Shown one piece after another: positions 17,001 to 25,137 of a DNA stretch of 64,000 bases. A model generated the notes under the pieces. That model was not told the DNA's origin. It did no database searches and saw only the letters and a program-made list of their open reading frames with translations. The stretch covers positions 35,694 through 99,693 of the forward strand of contig DIGF01000009.1 in the NCBI GenBank assembly GCA_002419505.1, written 5' to 3'. Both the position numbers and the translations under genes were made by a program. Positions within the stretch are counted from its first letter, which is position 1, and each line of letters starts with the position of its first letter. This stretch comes from Caryophanales bacterium UBA5729. GTDB lineage: Bacteria > Bacillota_I > Bacilli_A > Izemoplasmatales > Hujiaoplasmataceae.

Positions 17001-18011
17001 TTACTCCTCTTCATATAATTTTTGGATGTGTTTAGCAAGATATTTCATCAACGGTATAACTCTTCGATAATCCATTCTCGTCGGTCCAACCAAAGAGATG
17101 GTTCCTTTTTCACCGTCTAAAGTATCGTAAGTCGATGAGATAACCGTGCAATCATGCATTGATGTAACTTGATTTTCTGTACCAATTTTTACGCTTATAC
17201 CATCAGTATCAGTTTCAACTATTTTAAAAATTTCATTATTATCAATGGTTGAAAGAAATTGTCTTAATTTTTGAATATCGTTAAACTCAGGTTGGTAAAG
17301 CATGTTTGATTGACCAGTTAAATAATACTTGGTCTGAGCAAATTTGGAAAATGCTTCGATAAATGAATCCACAATTGTTTCTCGATACTTCAATAATTCT
17401 TTGATGTGGCTGTGTTGAATCTCGTAATGCAGTTTTTCAGATACTTTAGAGATTGGTGTATCAACCAATAACTCGTTTAGCAAATCAATTACTTTAATTA
17501 ATTCCTCGGTGTCAACTTGCGAGTTGATATTGATTTGTTTTGATTCAACATGTCCGAAATTGGTGATTACTAAAATTAAAGCTTGATGACTAGAAATTGG
17601 GACTAACTGAACTTTCTTTACCTTTGAGTTATAAGCATTTGGACCCAAAGATATTGCCGTACAATTAGTTGCTTGTGATAATAAATCGATAGCTTCTTTG
17701 ATGATTTGATCGCGTTCTTGTTCCTTATGAGAAAACAATTCTTCAAACTCAAAAAAACCATCCGTTTCTTCCTCGAGGTTTTTGATTATTGTTTCAATAT
17801 AATAACGATAACCTTTTTCTGAAGGTACTCGACCAGAAGATGTATGGGTTTTTTCAATATAACCAAAATCTTCTAAGATTCCCATTTCATTTCTAATTGT
17901 AGCAGAAGAAACATTAAGCATTTCCGCCAGCATTTTCGAACCAATCGGTTCAGCTGATTTGACGAATTCATCTACAATTAACTTAAGTATCATTTCTTGT
18001 CTTTTTGTCAT
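17001..18011 (-). CDS. hrcA: Heat-inducible transcription repressor HrcA
   Basis: Repressor of CIRCE-controlled chaperone operons. The 336-residue protein starts MTKRQEMILKLIVDEFVKS with the winged-helix segment VSSATIRNEMGILEDFGYIEKTHTSSGRVPSEKGYR (split here: VSSATIRNEMGIL, then THTSSGRVP). The C-terminal IDD-like domain ends VIPLMKYLAKHIQKLY. The frame opens at 18029, but ATG 18011, with AAAGGGTGA upstream, is the better start; the longer version would begin inside CIRCE. First gene of hrcA-grpE-dnaK-dnaJ. Confidence 0.96.
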   Translation of the reverse strand: MTKRQEMILKLIVDEFVKSAEPIGSKMLAEMLNVSSATIRNEMGILEDFGYIEKTHTSSGRVPSEKGYRYYIETIIKNLEEETDGFFEFEELFSHKEQERDQIIKEAIDLLSQATNCTAISLGPNAYNSKVKKVQLVPISSHQALILVITNFGHVESKQININSQVDTEELIKVIDLLNELLVDTPISKVSEKLHYEIQHSHIKELLKYRETIVDSFIEAFSKFAQTKYYLTGQSNMLYQPEFNDIQKLRQFLSTIDNNEIFKIVETDTDGISVKIGTENQVTSMHDCTVISSTYDTLDGEKGTISLVGPTRMDYRRVIPLMKYLAKHIQKLYEEE

Positions 18012-18022
18012 ATAATCACCCT

Positions 18023-18049
18023 TTAGCACTCAAAGATTTCGAATGCTAA
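18023..18049. promoter_or_regulatory. CIRCE operator (HrcA box)
   Basis: TTAGCACTC-N9-GAATGCTAA matches the CIRCE consensus TTAGCACTC-N9-GAGTGCTAA at 17 of 18 positions. It lies between the -10 element and the hrcA start codon, so HrcA binding would block transcription of the whole chaperone operon. Confidence 0.95.
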
Positions 18050-18053
18050 TGAT

Positions 18054-18082
18054 ATTATACTAAACCCTCTTAGCAATGTCAA
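18054..18082 (-). promoter_or_regulatory. Perfect-consensus sigma-A promoter of the hrcA operon
   Basis: Minus strand: -35 TTGACA (18077-18082), exactly 17-base spacer, -10 TATAAT (18054-18059). A fully consensus promoter held down by CIRCE. Confidence 0.93.
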
Positions 18083-18096
18083 GACAAGAGTGCCAG
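18070..18096. promoter_or_regulatory. Second, degenerate CIRCE-like site over the -35 element
   Basis: TTAGCAATG-N9-GAGTGCCAG keeps the exact 9-base spacing and matches 13 of 18 consensus positions. It spans the TTGACA -35 box. It may be a weak second HrcA site or a decayed duplicate. Confidence 0.5.
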
Positions 18097-18116
18097 TTTT
18101 TTAAATAAAAATCAAA

Positions 18117-18140
18117 GAAAAAGCCAAGAATTTCTTGGCT
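18117..18140 (-). terminator. Intrinsic terminator of glcK-MBL
   Basis: Minus-strand stem AGCCAAGA/TCTTGGCT with a 3-base loop, followed by TTTTTCTTTG. Confidence 0.8.
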
Positions 18141-18145
18141 ATTAA

Positions 18146-18769
18146 CTATTTATTTAGATAAGGATTAATTAGCATGATTTCTTTTAATTTCCCGCCTTTA
18201 CCATGTCCAGGATAGACAATCGTGTTCATTGAAAAGGTCTTCTTGATTTTATTTAATGAAGTAAATATCTTAACATGATTGCCTGTTGGCAAATCAGTTC
18301 TACCGATACTATCAAAAAATAAAGTATCGCCGGAAAAGAAATGTTGATTATAAATTATTCCTATCGAACCTTTTGTATGCCCAGGCAAATGAACTATCTT
18401 CAATTTTTCCGATGCAAAATTAACAGTCTCTCCATCCTCAAGCAACTGCAGCTCATAGTTTTGATCAAAGACGAGATTTTCCCTAAACATTGAAGAAAGA
18501 TTTAAATTCGGGTCGTATAAAAAGGCTTTTTCATCCTGATGAATGAAGATTCGCGGTCTTTTATCTATCAACATTGCCAAATCCTTAATATGGTCATAAT
18601 GACCGTGAGTAAGAACTATCATTTCAATCATTAACTGATGATTTTGACAATGAAGTAAAATCTTCTCTCCATTAAAACCCGGGTCAATAATTAACGCTTT
18701 ACCATCTTTTGCAAGAACATAGCTATTGACATCCATATTCTTACTAGAGTATTTAGTAATATTTATCAT
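18146..18769 (-). CDS. Metallo-beta-lactamase-fold hydrolase (YqgX/glyoxalase II-like)
   Basis: A 207-residue MBL-fold hydrolase of the hydroxyacylglutathione-hydrolase-like group. Metal ligands are visible in order: THGHYDH (H-x-H-x-D-H, near residue 55), LPGHTKGSIG, FFSGDTLFFDSIGRTDLP, and YPGHG. The frame is open from 18784, but ATG 18769 overlaps the glcK stop (ATGA) and gives the normal start MINITKYSS. B. subtilis also has an MBL gene (yqgX) beside glcK. The exact thioester substrate is unknown. Confidence 0.85.
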   Translation of the reverse strand: MINITKYSSKNMDVNSYVLAKDGKALIIDPGFNGEKILLHCQNHQLMIEMIVLTHGHYDHIKDLAMLIDKRPRIFIHQDEKAFLYDPNLNLSSMFRENLVFDQNYELQLLEDGETVNFASEKLKIVHLPGHTKGSIGIIYNQHFFSGDTLFFDSIGRTDLPTGNHVKIFTSLNKIKKTFSMNTIVYPGHGKGGKLKEIMLINPYLNK

Positions 18770-19692
18770 TTTATTAAATAACACGCTCCAAACATTCCGG
18801 CTTGATTGCCTAAAGTCGCTATACTAAAATTTGTATGATTAATAAACGGCTTAACTAAAGGATAATAATGTTTTTCAATTTCTTTGATAATAAAGTTGCC
18901 GGCGTTGGAGATTCCGCCACCGATTATGAAAATATCCGGATTAATTATATAAGTAACTTTAGCTAAAACTTTAGCCAAATACTCCATCGATTTACTGATG
19001 ATTTCTTTAGCTAATTCATCACCGGCTTTAGCTAAGTCAATGACTATTTTTGCACTGAAATATTCAAATTTCCTTAGCTTTGAAGGCCTGTCTGACAGTT
19101 TTAAATATTCCTTCGCAAGTCTGACAATTCCCGTAGCTGAAGCTACAGTCTCCAAGCAACCTTTCTTTCCGCAATTGCATTCGAGATTATGGATGTCATC
19201 AATGTGAGTATGACCGATTTCACCAGCGACACCGTTAATGCCATCAACGACTCTTCCGTCGATTATCACACCGCCACCAATACCAGTCCCTAAAGTAACC
19301 ATAAAAGCATTGATATACCCGCTTGCTACACCTTTATAGATTTCTCCCGCAGCTGCTAAATTTGCATCGTTACCGACTCTAACCAAAAGATTTTCATCAT
19401 TGAGCAATTGTTTGATTTCTTTAACTATATCTTTTTGTCCCCAGCCGAGATTAACACAACTATAAATAATGTTTTTCGATACCGGTCCCGGAACACCAAA
19501 TCCTAAAGCTCTGATCTCAGAAACATCTATTTTCGTTTTAATTGAATTTGCAATATCGGCTAGAATCAAACTGCCATTACTATGCTTGTTAGTTTTGACA
19601 TTCCAAACATCCAATAAATCGTCATCCAAATTAAAAAGACCAATTTTAATTGATGTGCCACCGATATCAATTCCTAAATTATATTTTCTCAT
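18766..19692 (-). CDS. glcK: ROK-family glucokinase
   Basis: ATP-dependent glucose phosphorylation, or a closely related ROK sugar kinase. The 308-residue protein has the phosphate motif GIDIGGTSIKIGLF (6-19), catalytic-region VGNDANLAAAGE, the second phosphate loop MVTLGTGIGGGVI, and the ROK zinc signature CNCGKKGCLE. The start has GAGAGG nine bases upstream. Substrate is inferred from family and the glcK-yqgX-like arrangement. Confidence 0.85.
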   Translation of the reverse strand: MRKYNLGIDIGGTSIKIGLFNLDDDLLDVWNVKTNKHSNGSLILADIANSIKTKIDVSEIRALGFGVPGPVSKNIIYSCVNLGWGQKDIVKEIKQLLNDENLLVRVGNDANLAAAGEIYKGVASGYINAFMVTLGTGIGGGVIIDGRVVDGINGVAGEIGHTHIDDIHNLECNCGKKGCLETVASATGIVRLAKEYLKLSDRPSKLRKFEYFSAKIVIDLAKAGDELAKEIISKSMEYLAKVLAKVTYIINPDIFIIGGGISNAGNFIIKEIEKHYYPLVKPFINHTNFSIATLGNQAGMFGACYLIK

Positions 19693-19722
19693 TGTTGAAC
19701 CTCTCTAACTAGTGGATAAATA

Positions 19723-19747
19723 AAGAAAAAGTATCCTAGATGGATAC
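19723..19747 (-). terminator. Intrinsic terminator of rpmG
   Basis: Minus-strand stem GTATCC/GGATAC with loop ATCTA, followed by TTTTTCTTTATTT; it lies between rpmG and the glucokinase gene. Confidence 0.75.
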
Positions 19748-19759
19748 CAAATCAACTGA

Positions 19760-19909
19760 TTATTTTTTCTCTTTGTGTACAGTTTGTTTGCGACACGTTG
19801 GGCAGTATTTTTTTACTTCCATCTTATCTGGGTGTGTCTTTTTATTTTTCGATAGTTGATAATTTTCTGAATTACATTCAGTACATTTCAAAGTAAATTG
19901 AACTCTCAT
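19760..19909 (-). CDS. rpmG: 50S ribosomal protein L33
   Basis: A 49-residue protein below common ORF length cut-offs. Translation begins MRVQFTLKCTECNSENYQL and contains two zinc-type pairs, C-T-E-C and C-P-T-C, so it is the zinc-binding (C+) form of bL33. Its Lys-rich end is VHKEKK. ATG 19909 has GGAGGA eight bases upstream. It has its own promoter (19937-19965) and terminator. Confidence 0.95.
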   Translation of the reverse strand: MRVQFTLKCTECNSENYQLSKNKKTHPDKMEVKKYCPTCRKQTVHKEKK

Positions 19910-19936
19910 AAACAATCCTCCATTCAATACTACTCT

Positions 19937-19965
19937 ATTCTATAATTTATGACCGAAAAAATCAA
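19937..19965 (-). promoter_or_regulatory. Promoter of rpmG
   Basis: Minus strand: -35 TTGATT (19960-19965), 17-base spacer, -10 TAGAAT (19937-19942). Confidence 0.65.
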
Positions 19966-20024
19966 GCATTTTCGACTTGAAAATCTCATTTAATCTTATC
20001 AATTGTTTGATAGTAATTAATTTT

Positions 20025-20064
20025 GAAAAAATAAAGCGTCTGAAGATTAAAAAATCCAGACGCC
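20025..20064 (-). terminator. Intrinsic terminator of gdhA-DUF1015-serC-serA
   Basis: Minus-strand stem GCGTCTG/CAGACGC with an inner GGAT/ATC(T) pairing region, followed by TTTATTTTTT. It follows the serA stop. Confidence 0.8.
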
Positions 20065-20071
20065 ATCAATG

Positions 20072-21229
20072 TTAAATCACTCTTACTTTATTAATTCCAT
20101 CCACTTTTTCCAAAGCGTTGATTATCGCTTTATCAATATCACCGTCAATATCAAAAGCATAAAAAGCATAATTATCTCTCACTTTGGAAACTTTAGCTTT
20201 GACAAGATCATCGATACTTAAGAAAATCTTAGCTATCTCTCTAGCAATGCTAGGTTGATTGTTCGCAAGAATAATCATTCTTTGTTTTGCTTCACAACTA
20301 TCCAACTTAACATTAGGGTAGTTAACGGAATTGATAATCTCTCCTTTTTCAACGAAAGCCATCAATTGTTTAGCGGCCATAATAGCACAGTTATCTTCTG
20401 ATTCTTCAGTTGAAGCTCCCAAATGTGGAAAAGCAATCACATTTTCTAAATTAGCGACAAAATGATTTGGAAAATCGGTAACGTATTTTCCTACAGTTTT
20501 TGCTTCTAAAGCTACTTTTAAATCACTATCATTAACCAATTGATCACGGCTAAAGTTTAATAATACCACGCCAGGTTTAACTTGTCCAAAAATCGTTTTA
20601 TCAAACATTTCTTTAGTTGTATCTAAAAGTGGTATATGTAAACTGATAAAATCAGCGATTGGATAAGATTCTTCAAGATTATTGTTGATTTCGATGCCAG
20701 GGTTAAGTAATGCTTTTGCTTCATCGCTAAGATAAGGATCATAGCCGATAACTTTAAGCCCTAAACAATCACAAGCATTAGCGACTTTACCACCAATTGC
20801 TCCTAAACCGACAACTAACATGGTTTTTCCTAATATTTCAGTACCGGCAAAAGCGCTTTTAGCTTTTTCAATGGTTTTTAAGATATTTACATCGTCACGG
20901 TTGTTTTTAATCCAATTATTTCCACCGATTAAATCTCTAGCAGCCATTAACATTCCCGCAATAACCAATTCTTTAACACCGTTAGCGTTAGCCCCAGGAG
21001 TATTAAAGACTACCACTCCAGCATCACCCATTTTTTCAAGGGGAATATTATTAACACCGGCACCAGCTCTTGCTACAGCTATTAAATTAGGTCCGATTTC
21101 TACTTCGTGCATATTAAAACTACGAACCATTAATAATTCGCTATTTATGATATCTTCACTAATCTCATAGTTTTTATTGAAAGTATTTAAACCAAATTGA
21201 GATATTTTATTTAAACAACTAACTTTCAT
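20072..21229 (-). CDS. serA: D-3-phosphoglycerate dehydrogenase
   Basis: NAD-dependent oxidation of 3-phosphoglycerate, first step of serine synthesis. The 385-residue protein is a short-form SerA: 2-hydroxyacid dehydrogenase domain with the Rossmann motif VVGLGAIGGKVA near 139, ending with AFPHLGASTEE (catalytic His), then a C-terminal ACT domain (about 315-385, NQPSIAREIAKIF). ATG 21229 overlaps the serC stop by 4 bases. The ACT domain suggests serine-responsive control, not shown by the sequence alone. Confidence 0.93.
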   Translation of the reverse strand: MKVSCLNKISQFGLNTFNKNYEISEDIINSELLMVRSFNMHEVEIGPNLIAVARAGAGVNNIPLEKMGDAGVVVFNTPGANANGVKELVIAGMLMAARDLIGGNNWIKNNRDDVNILKTIEKAKSAFAGTEILGKTMLVVGLGAIGGKVANACDCLGLKVIGYDPYLSDEAKALLNPGIEINNNLEESYPIADFISLHIPLLDTTKEMFDKTIFGQVKPGVVLLNFSRDQLVNDSDLKVALEAKTVGKYVTDFPNHFVANLENVIAFPHLGASTEESEDNCAIMAAKQLMAFVEKGEIINSVNYPNVKLDSCEAKQRMIILANNQPSIAREIAKIFLSIDDLVKAKVSKVRDNYAFYAFDIDGDIDKAIINALEKVDGINKVRVI

Positions 21230-22311
21230 TGAAAAACCTTCCTTTCAAACTCACTCATAAAATCAACTAAAGCGGTCACGCCTTCAATTGACATGGCATT
21301 ATAAATTGAAGCTCTCATGCCGCCGACAGAGCGATGACCCTTAAGATTTACTAAACCAGCTTCAGTAGCTGCTTTGATAAATGCAGCATCAGTTTCTTCA
21401 CTATTGCTAACGAAAGTAACATTCATTAAAGAGCGGTCTTTCTTTTCTACAGTGCCTTTGAAAAGTTTAGATTGATCTAAATAATCATAAATTATTCTTG
21501 CTTTTTCTAAGTTCTTTTTATACATTGCTTCTATCCCACCATTTTCCAATAGATGCTTAAATACTAGACCGCAAATATAGATTCCATAGGTAGGTGGTGT
21601 GTTGTATAAAGATTCTTTATCAGCATGGACTTTATAACTTAGCATAGTTGGACAATATTCTGGCAACTGGTCAGTTAATAAATCTTCACGAATAATTACA
21701 ATTGTGGTTCCTGCAGGTCCAATATTTTTTTGAGCACCAGCAAAAATCAAAGCATATTTACTGACATCGATTGGTTCAGATAAAATGCAAGAAGACATAT
21801 CAGAAACTAAATCTTTTCCTTTTGTGTCTGGCAATTCGTTAAACTTCGTCCCAAAAATCGTATTGTTTTCACAGATGAAAACATAATCAGCTTGAGGGTC
21901 AAGGTCTAAATTTTTCAAATCAGGAATGTAAGTGAAATTACGATCTTCAGAACTAGCAACCTTATTAGCTTTTAGATATTTTCCAGCTTCTTTTATCGCT
22001 TTTTTCGCCCATTCACCAGTAACTAAATAATCCGCAACTTTATTTTTCATCAAGTTAATCGGCACCATTGAAAATTGTAAATGTCCGCCACCTTGTAAAA
22101 ATAAAACTTTGTAATTATTAGGAATATTCATTAATTTTCTTAGGTCAGCTTCTGCTTCTTTGATAATTTTATCAAAAACTTTGGAACGATGTGACATTTC
22201 CATAACTGACATGCCACTATTTTCATAATTAAGCATTTGATCAGCGGCTTTTTGTAACACTTCAACCGGTAATGTAGCAGGTCCAGCTGAGAAATTATAA
22301 ACTCTTTTCAT
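21226..22311 (-). CDS. serC: Phosphoserine aminotransferase
   Basis: PLP-dependent transfer of an amino group from glutamate to 3-phosphohydroxypyruvate. The 361-residue protein starts MKRVYNFSAGPATLPVEVL and carries the PLP-lysine segment FAGAQKNIGPAGTT and the C-terminal GHRSVGGMRASIYNA, all SerC signatures. GTG 22320 is in frame, but ATG 22311 has GAGGTG upstream. Coupled to serA and 13 bp after the DUF1015 gene. Glutamate from gdhA, two genes upstream, is its amino donor. Confidence 0.95.
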   Translation of the reverse strand: MKRVYNFSAGPATLPVEVLQKAADQMLNYENSGMSVMEMSHRSKVFDKIIKEAEADLRKLMNIPNNYKVLFLQGGGHLQFSMVPINLMKNKVADYLVTGEWAKKAIKEAGKYLKANKVASSEDRNFTYIPDLKNLDLDPQADYVFICENNTIFGTKFNELPDTKGKDLVSDMSSCILSEPIDVSKYALIFAGAQKNIGPAGTTIVIIREDLLTDQLPEYCPTMLSYKVHADKESLYNTPPTYGIYICGLVFKHLLENGGIEAMYKKNLEKARIIYDYLDQSKLFKGTVEKKDRSLMNVTFVSNSEETDAAFIKAATEAGLVNLKGHRSVGGMRASIYNAMSIEGVTALVDFMSEFERKVFQ

Positions 22312-22324
22312 AAATATCACCTCT

Positions 22325-23515
22325 TTATAATATTTTCTTGCCTTCTAAATAATAACGTTTTTCTTCCGCTTCACCTAAGGAAAAAGACTTTCTTGGAAGA
22401 ACACCGTTTTCTCTAATATAAGGCAGTAATTTGTCTCTTTCTAAAGCTGGCATGGTAATCCCCATGCAATCTTCATTAGTTTTGACTATCTTCTTTAAGC
22501 TCTCGATTCCATGTACAAAATCAATTTCTACGTACTTGTTTCTTTCCAAATATTCATCAATAATTGTTTGAATCTCTTTGATTGCAATAAAAGGATTTTT
22601 AGGAACGGCAATTTTATAGATTTCACTGTTAAAATAAATTTCTAACTCACCATCGCCCTTTAGTCTTGACTCTAAAACTCTTATCAAGCTTCTATCGGTA
22701 TTAAATAGCACACGATGTATCGGTTCAAAAGTTAATCCTTCGTCATAAAGACTAATCAGTTCTACTAAAGCATATTTAGCAGGATGATTTTTTCTGGCTT
22801 CATCAGTTAAATTAACTTTAATTTTTTCCCAACACACTTTCGCTGAGGCTAAAGAATGATTGCCATCGCCGACAATTAAATTCAAGTCATTTGGCAAAGA
22901 GTCAATCGCTTCGATTATTGGTTTTGTGTTTTTTATTTCAAAACCTTTAATATAGCCGCCATTCATATTTAATTTAAAATCATAGATCTTAAGAAAATTA
23001 TTTTTGTTTTTATAGAGATTTTTAATAATATTTTGACTACCATCATCGATTAAAACCAAAACATGCGGCAATTCGATTGGGGCATTTTCTCTAATTTTAA
23101 CTCTTGGGGGAATTCTCTCCGGCACTGTTTCTTCAGTAGTGGCGATTCTGCCTTTTTTTCCTGGTTGGTATTCGTACTCATCCAAATCAATCGCTAATAC
23201 TAAACCTAATCTTCTCTTAACATGTGGCGTCTGTCTTTCAACGAGAATCATCGCTTCATGCTCATCAAACAGATTATTTCGAAGATATAGATCCATATTA
23301 TAATTGACTTTATCAATTTTATGCTTAATTTCATCATCAAGATAAGCTTCAGGCAAAATTAAGTGATATGTTGAAGGAACATTATCAACATAAGCTTTTA
23401 TTTTATCCCAATATTCTGGTTCAGACGTAAACTGATCACAAGCAATTACTGCCCATTTTTCTTTTTCAATCGAATTAATGGGCAATAATATTTTCGGTGT
23501 AACAACCACAGACAT
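22325..23515 (-). CDS. DUF1015 family protein (SerA/SerC-associated)
   Basis: Conserved 396-residue protein of the DUF1015 family. Family motifs are near the N-terminus (WAVIACDQFTSEPEYW), in the middle (RPP-like RIPPRVKIRENAPIELPHVL; the stretch DGNHSLASAKVCWE) and at the C-terminus (PRKSFSLGEAEEKRYYLEGK). The DGNHS segment and the frequent linkage to serA/serC in Bacillota suggest a kinase-like or serine-metabolism role, but no reaction can be assigned from sequence alone. ATG at 23515 overlaps the gdhA stop by one base. Confidence 0.85.
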   Translation of the reverse strand: MSVVVTPKILLPINSIEKEKWAVIACDQFTSEPEYWDKIKAYVDNVPSTYHLILPEAYLDDEIKHKIDKVNYNMDLYLRNNLFDEHEAMILVERQTPHVKRRLGLVLAIDLDEYEYQPGKKGRIATTEETVPERIPPRVKIRENAPIELPHVLVLIDDGSQNIIKNLYKNKNNFLKIYDFKLNMNGGYIKGFEIKNTKPIIEAIDSLPNDLNLIVGDGNHSLASAKVCWEKIKVNLTDEARKNHPAKYALVELISLYDEGLTFEPIHRVLFNTDRSLIRVLESRLKGDGELEIYFNSEIYKIAVPKNPFIAIKEIQTIIDEYLERNKYVEIDFVHGIESLKKIVKTNEDCMGITMPALERDKLLPYIRENGVLPRKSFSLGEAEEKRYYLEGKKIL

Positions 23516-24861
23516 TAAACGATACCCTGTTCTAGCATTGCATGATAAATTCTCATAAAGCCAGCAATATTAGCTCCAACAACTAGATTACGATGATCAG
23601 TATATTTTCTTGCTTCTGTGTAAGCTTTCTTAAAGATTTCAGCCATAATATCTTGAAGTTTTTCATCAACTTCTTTATATGTCCAAGGATAATGCATAGC
23701 ATTTTGAGTCATTTCCAAACCAGAAACTGCAACTCCACCAGCATTTGCTGCTTTACCAGGAGCGAACAGAATATCAGCGTGTTGCAAATATTTGGTTGCG
23801 TCGATAGTTGTTGGCATATTTGCACCTTCCGCAACTAAATAACAACCGTTCTCAACTAAAGCTTGAGCAGATTCCAAAGGTAATTCATTTTGCGTTGCAC
23901 AAGGCAAAGCTATATCGCAAGGAACATTCCAAATATTTGTTGGGTTTGAATCATAGATAGCTGATGGGCGATATTGTAAATAATCGGTAGAAAATTCCGG
24001 GTTTTTAGCAGTTAACATTTTAACGATATTTAAGTCTAATCCATTTTCATCAAAAACAAAACCGTTAATATCAGATAAAGCAATAACTTTAGCACCCATT
24101 TCTGAAGCTTTTAAAGCTGCATGCATCCCAACCTTACCAGATCCAGAGATAATAACTCTTTTACCTTCAATTGTTTCATTTCGATAAACTTTTAACATTT
24201 CTCTAACAAAGTACAATAACCCGTGTCCTGTGGCTTCAGCTCTACCTAAAGAACCTCCATATGAAATTCCTTTACCTGTTAAGACACCGGTAGATTCGTT
24301 TTTAATTTTCTTATACATTCCATACATATAACCAACTTCTCTATAACCAACGCCAATATCCCCAGCCGGAACATCTGTGTCCGCACCAAGATGACGGTAC
24401 ATTTCTAACATGAAATTTTGACAAAAGCGCATAATTTCGGCGTCTGAACGTCCTCTCGGATTAAAGTCAGAACCGCCTTTTCCACCACCTAATGGCAGAC
24501 CGGTTAATGCGTTCTTAAATGTTTGTTCGAATCCTAAAAATTTTAAAATAGACTCATTAACAGATGGATGAAAACGTAATCCGCCTTTATAAGGCCCAAT
24601 CGCTGAGTTGAATTGAATTCTGTAACCGCGATTTACATTTACCTTACCTTGATCATCAACCCAGGTGACTCTAAATTTAACTACTCTTTCAGGTTCGATA
24701 ATTCTTTCCATAATTCCGTTTTTTTGAATGTTCGGATCATTTTCAACGATAAAATTCATCGCTTCAAAAAACTCTTCAACCGCTTGAAGATATTCTGGTT
24801 GAGAACCATTTCTTTCTTTGGTAATCTCAAACAGGCTGTTTAAATACTCATTTGTAAACAA
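23515..24861 (-). CDS. gdhA: Glutamate dehydrogenase (NADP-type family)
   Basis: Reversible amination of 2-oxoglutarate to glutamate. The 448-residue length is that of the hexameric NADP-type enzyme. Catalytic motifs: PYKGGLRFHPSVN, LPLGGGKGGSDFNPRG (catalytic Lys) and the Rossmann loop ISGSGKVGMHAA near 236. The start is TTG (24861) with GAGG upstream; no in-frame ATG fits. First gene of a serine-synthesis operon, preceded by a structured leader. Coenzyme preference is inferred from family. Confidence 0.94.
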   Translation of the reverse strand: MFTNEYLNSLFEITKERNGSQPEYLQAVEEFFEAMNFIVENDPNIQKNGIMERIIEPERVVKFRVTWVDDQGKVNVNRGYRIQFNSAIGPYKGGLRFHPSVNESILKFLGFEQTFKNALTGLPLGGGKGGSDFNPRGRSDAEIMRFCQNFMLEMYRHLGADTDVPAGDIGVGYREVGYMYGMYKKIKNESTGVLTGKGISYGGSLGRAEATGHGLLYFVREMLKVYRNETIEGKRVIISGSGKVGMHAALKASEMGAKVIALSDINGFVFDENGLDLNIVKMLTAKNPEFSTDYLQYRPSAIYDSNPTNIWNVPCDIALPCATQNELPLESAQALVENGCYLVAEGANMPTTIDATKYLQHADILFAPGKAANAGGVAVSGLEMTQNAMHYPWTYKEVDEKLQDIMAEIFKKAYTEARKYTDHRNLVVGANIAGFMRIYHAMLEQGIV

Positions 24862-24922
24862 TTTACTCGCCTCACTTCTATTATTTTTTCGATTTTTATA
24901 TCGATTATCATTGTATCTTACG

Positions 24923-24997
24923 TAAAAAAAAGCATAGAAAATGCTATTATATTTTAAATTGGTGTAAGTCGGTTTTTATATAATAAAACCACCAATT
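24923..24997 (-). promoter_or_regulatory. Structured gdhA leader with terminator-like hairpin (candidate attenuator)
   Basis: In the direction of transcription: first a nested stem (AATTGG/CCAATT outside, GGTTTT/AAAACC inside, 24957-24997), then a short hairpin AGCAT/ATGCT followed by eight T residues (24923-24945), about 60 bases before the gdhA start. A -10-like TATAAT lies upstream (25011-25016 on the plus strand as ATTATA). The 24862-25137 gap otherwise holds only AT-rich sequence. Attenuation is inferred. Confidence 0.4.
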
Positions 24998-25104
24998 ATC
25001 AACACTATTGATTATACAATGAAAGCGCTTTTAAAACAAGGACAAATTTCTTTTTTTGCCGTTTTGTTTCAGAAAATATCTTCATTTTTTTCGCTAGTGT
25101 TAAA

Positions 25105-25133
25105 AAGCAAAATGCGAGTTAAAAAACTCGCAA
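25105..25133 (-). terminator. Intrinsic terminator of ilvE
   Basis: Stem TGCGAGTT/AACTCGCA with a 4-base loop; on the minus strand it is followed by TTTTGCTTTTT. Confidence 0.75.
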
Positions 25134-25137
25134 TTTT

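Noticed and set aside
18766..18769. Mycoplasma-type code with UGA as Trp
   Set aside because: UGA clearly acts as a stop in overlapping ATGA junctions (for example glcK/MBL and cdd/ybeY), and Trp is encoded by TGG.
24525..24534. GTTCGAATCC, a tRNA T-loop-like string
   Set aside because: Lies inside gdhA coding sequence and no cloverleaf can be formed around it.
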